Origin: Chryseobacterium sp. KACC 21268
GTDB taxonomy: Bacteria > Bacteroidota > Bacteroidia > Flavobacteriales > Weeksellaceae
DNA: 64,000 bases
Assembly (NCBI GenBank): GCA_028736075.1
Contig: CP117875.1
Coordinates: 1,240,001 to 1,304,000 of the forward strand
Reading direction: 5' to 3'
The position numbers and the translations under genes were made by a program. Shown here one piece after another: positions 62,322-64,000 of the stretch. The notes under the pieces were generated by a model, which saw only the letters and a list, made by a program, of their open reading frames with translations, was not told the DNA's origin and did not search any database. Position 1 is the stretch's first letter. Each line of letters starts with the position of its first letter.

Positions 62322-63044
62322 ATGATAAATATTCAAAACCTTTCAAAAATCTATAAAACAGAAGATGTTCAAACCAACGCTCTGAATAATGTAAGCCTGC
62401 ACATCAAAGAAGGCGAATTTGTAGCGATAATGGGACCTTCCGGTTGTGGAAAATCTACCTTCCTCAATATTCTTGGACTTCTGGACAGCGCTTCCTCCGG
62501 TTCTTATCAATTCGAATCAACAGAAACTATCGGAACTTCTGAGAAGAAAAAATCGGACATCCGAAAGAAGAATATCGGTTTCATTTTTCAGAATTTTAAT
62601 TTGATTGATGAACTCACGGTTTATGAAAATATCGAACTTCCATTAATCTACAACGGCGTTTCTTCCTCAGAGAGAAAAAAACGTGTGGAAGAAATTATGG
62701 AAAAAATCAACATTGCGCACAGAGCAAAACATTATCCACAGCAACTTTCCGGCGGTCAACAGCAGAGAGCGGCCGTTGCTAGAGCATTGGTGACAAGACC
62801 AAAATTAATCCTTGCCGATGAGCCAACCGGAAACCTCGACAGCTCCAACGGAAACGAGGTGATGAACCTTTTGGCGGAACTTCACAGAGAAGGTTCCACA
62901 ATTGCGATGGTAACGCACTCGTCTTACGACGCAGGTTACGCCTCAAGAATCGTGAATATGAAAGACGGCGAAATCTTCAGCGAGGAACATTCTTCTCAAA
63001 GAAAAGACGTTTTTGAGAAAGCAGATTCCAAGAATTTTGAGTAA
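62322..63044 (+). CDS. MacB/LolD-type ABC transporter ATPase
   Basis: 240 residues. Walker A GPSGCGKST (38-46), a Q-loop in IFQNFNLIDELTV, signature QLSGGQQQR, Walker B LILADEPTGNLD, and an H-loop in VTHSSYDAG. It powers the FtsX-like permease encoded next, in a tripartite export or lipoprotein-transport system with the HlyD adaptor. A REP-like repeat follows before the permease gene. Confidence 0.93.
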   Translation: MINIQNLSKIYKTEDVQTNALNNVSLHIKEGEFVAIMGPSGCGKSTFLNILGLLDSASSGSYQFESTETIGTSEKKKSDIRKKNIGFIFQNFNLIDELTVYENIELPLIYNGVSSSERKKRVEEIMEKINIAHRAKHYPQQLSGGQQQRAAVARALVTRPKLILADEPTGNLDSSNGNEVMNLLAELHREGSTIAMVTHSSYDAGYASRIVNMKDGEIFSEEHSSQRKDVFEKADSKNFE

Positions 63045-63070
63045 AAATCCTCCCTTAACAGGGACTAAAA

Positions 63071-63118
63071 GTCCCAAAGGGACGGACGATTTGAAAAGCA
63101 TAGGAATTTATTCCTATG
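63071..63118. repeat. REP-like double hairpin, copy 3
   Basis: GTCCC-AAA-GGGAC (63071-63083) and CATAGGAA-TTTA-TTCCTATG (63099-63118), between two genes of one operon. Confidence 0.88.
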
Positions 63119-63178
63119 AATACAAGAAAAATTCATTTCCATATTAAATCATTAAGGTTTTAGTAAAAATCAACAACT

Positions 63179-64000
63179 ATGTTACAAAACTGGCTCAAAA
63201 TCGCCTTCATCAATTATAAAAAAAACTGGCTTTCCACCATCATTAATCTTTTTGGATTGACAATAGGACTGACAGGATTTATGCTCATCCTGATGCATTG
63301 GAATGACGAAGAATCCTATGAAAAATGGAATCCGAAGAAGGATAATATTTATGCATTTCAGCAACACAACATCAAAGAAAACAAGTACAGCCCAAGTATT
63401 TCTTACCCACTTGCAGACCGCGCGGTGAAAATGATTCCGGAAATCAAAGATTATGTTTTGGTGAGTAGTTCTGGGATGGGTTTCAAAATGATAACCAAAA
63501 ACAAAACGGCCTATCAAAAAGATGGAATGTCTGTTTCGGAAAATTTCTTTAATTTTTTCCCTTTCAAATTGATTTCGGGAAGTTACAAAGACGCTTTGAA
63601 GGGAGAAACTTCGATTGCCATTTCTACAGTCACCGCGAAAAACTTATTTGGCAAAACGGATGTGGCAGGAGAAAGTATAAAATTTGATGGTGACAATTTT
63701 GTAGTTACTGCAGTGTACGAGCTTCCGAAAGGAAACAGCGTCATCAATCCAGAATTTGTAATCCTGGCCTACGAACAATTGAAAAATGACAAAGAAGGCT
63801 GGGGCAATTTCAACTACGGTTGCTTTTTTATGCTGGACAAAAATGCGGATACAGAAGTTGTACAGAAAAAACTCTATGACGACGTGTTTCTCTACCGTGC
63901 GAAAATGAATGCGAAGGGTGCTGGAGTCACACCTCAGAAATTTTTGGAATTGTACGGTCCGCAAGGAAGTTTGCTCACACCGTTGGACCAGATGAAACTC
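63179..64000 (+). CDS. ABC transporter permease, MacB/FtsX type (partial)
   Basis: 274 codons without a stop run off the window end. It starts MLQNWLKIAFINYKKNWLSTIINLFGLTIGLTGFMLI, with the first membrane helix of MacB-type permeases. A large periplasmic domain follows (NIYAFQQHN, YVLVSSSGMGFKMITKN, SGSYKDALKGETSIAISTVTAKNLFG). It is the probable partner of the ATPase 135 bp upstream. The other three helices and the C-terminus lie beyond the window. Confidence 0.85.
   Translation, partial: MLQNWLKIAFINYKKNWLSTIINLFGLTIGLTGFMLILMHWNDEESYEKWNPKKDNIYAFQQHNIKENKYSPSISYPLADRAVKMIPEIKDYVLVSSSGMGFKMITKNKTAYQKDGMSVSENFFNFFPFKLISGSYKDALKGETSIAISTVTAKNLFGKTDVAGESIKFDGDNFVVTAVYELPKGNSVINPEFVILAYEQLKNDKEGWGNFNYGCFFMLDKNADTEVVQKKLYDDVFLYRAKMNAKGAGVTPQKFLELYGPQGSLLTPLDQMKL

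Overview
The window looks like a chromosomal segment of a Bacteroidota bacterium, most likely a Chryseobacterium-like member of the Flavobacteriales. The evidence is low GC, no clear Shine-Dalgarno sites, repeated Bacteroidota-type -7 boxes (TAnnTTTG) before genes, a type IX secretion sorting domain, a TonB receptor, and housekeeping proteins of flavobacterial type. No prophage, IS element, CRISPR array or rRNA operon was seen. The left end is intergenic and the right end cuts an ABC permease gene.

Layout. 0-8.6 kb: a dienoyl-CoA-reductase-like SDR, a secreted M1 peptidase, ribBA with a degenerate second domain, tRNA-Cys, a methyltransferase, a secreted metallo-beta-lactamase-fold enzyme, and a MarR-GNAT/cupin/thioesterase operon. 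8.8-15.3 kb: a secreted/surface cluster (repeat protein of 137 aa, 849-aa repetitive adhesin-like protein, T9SS-sorted protein) divergent from a LytTR regulator and a TPR histidine kinase. 15.4-21 kb: mpl, a thioredoxin/TonB-receptor pair and a Bax-inhibitor-like membrane protein. 21.3-29.3 kb: tyrosine catabolism (hmgA, hppD, fahA), with a CoA-transferase, a lipoprotein and a flavin reductase. 29.3-38.2 kb: mixed housekeeping genes (ABC exporter, truA, phosphodiesterase, Smr protein, esterase, yqgE, pdxH, amidase). 38.3-45.7 kb: a complete histidine operon, hisGDCBHAF(IE), on the minus strand. 45.8-55.8 kb: aminotransferases, an OstA-like protein, a Fur-family regulator, Kup, small proteins and an ATP-cone nuclease. 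55.9-64 kb: a histidine kinase and NtrC-type regulator beside a HlyD/DUF2807/MacB-like efflux operon.

The clearest regulatory system is a histidine attenuator ahead of hisG. It has an 18-residue leader peptide with five consecutive His codons, an intrinsic terminator, and a 7-nt segment that can pair with the terminator's 5' arm. A second is a sigma-54-type promoter with two helically phased inverted sites upstream of the efflux operon, next to the gene for an NtrC-type regulator.

The intergenic space is unusually rich in structured repeats. Eight copies (plus one divergent copy) of an about 86-bp hairpin element show compensatory base changes. Other families are 21-bp-arm palindromes, double-hairpin REP-like units, a 147-bp tandem repeat, a 33-bp triple repeat, and an array of four 10-bp palindromes spaced exactly 22 bp apart. 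One gene, for a HExxH protein near 59.7 kb, is broken by a frameshift.
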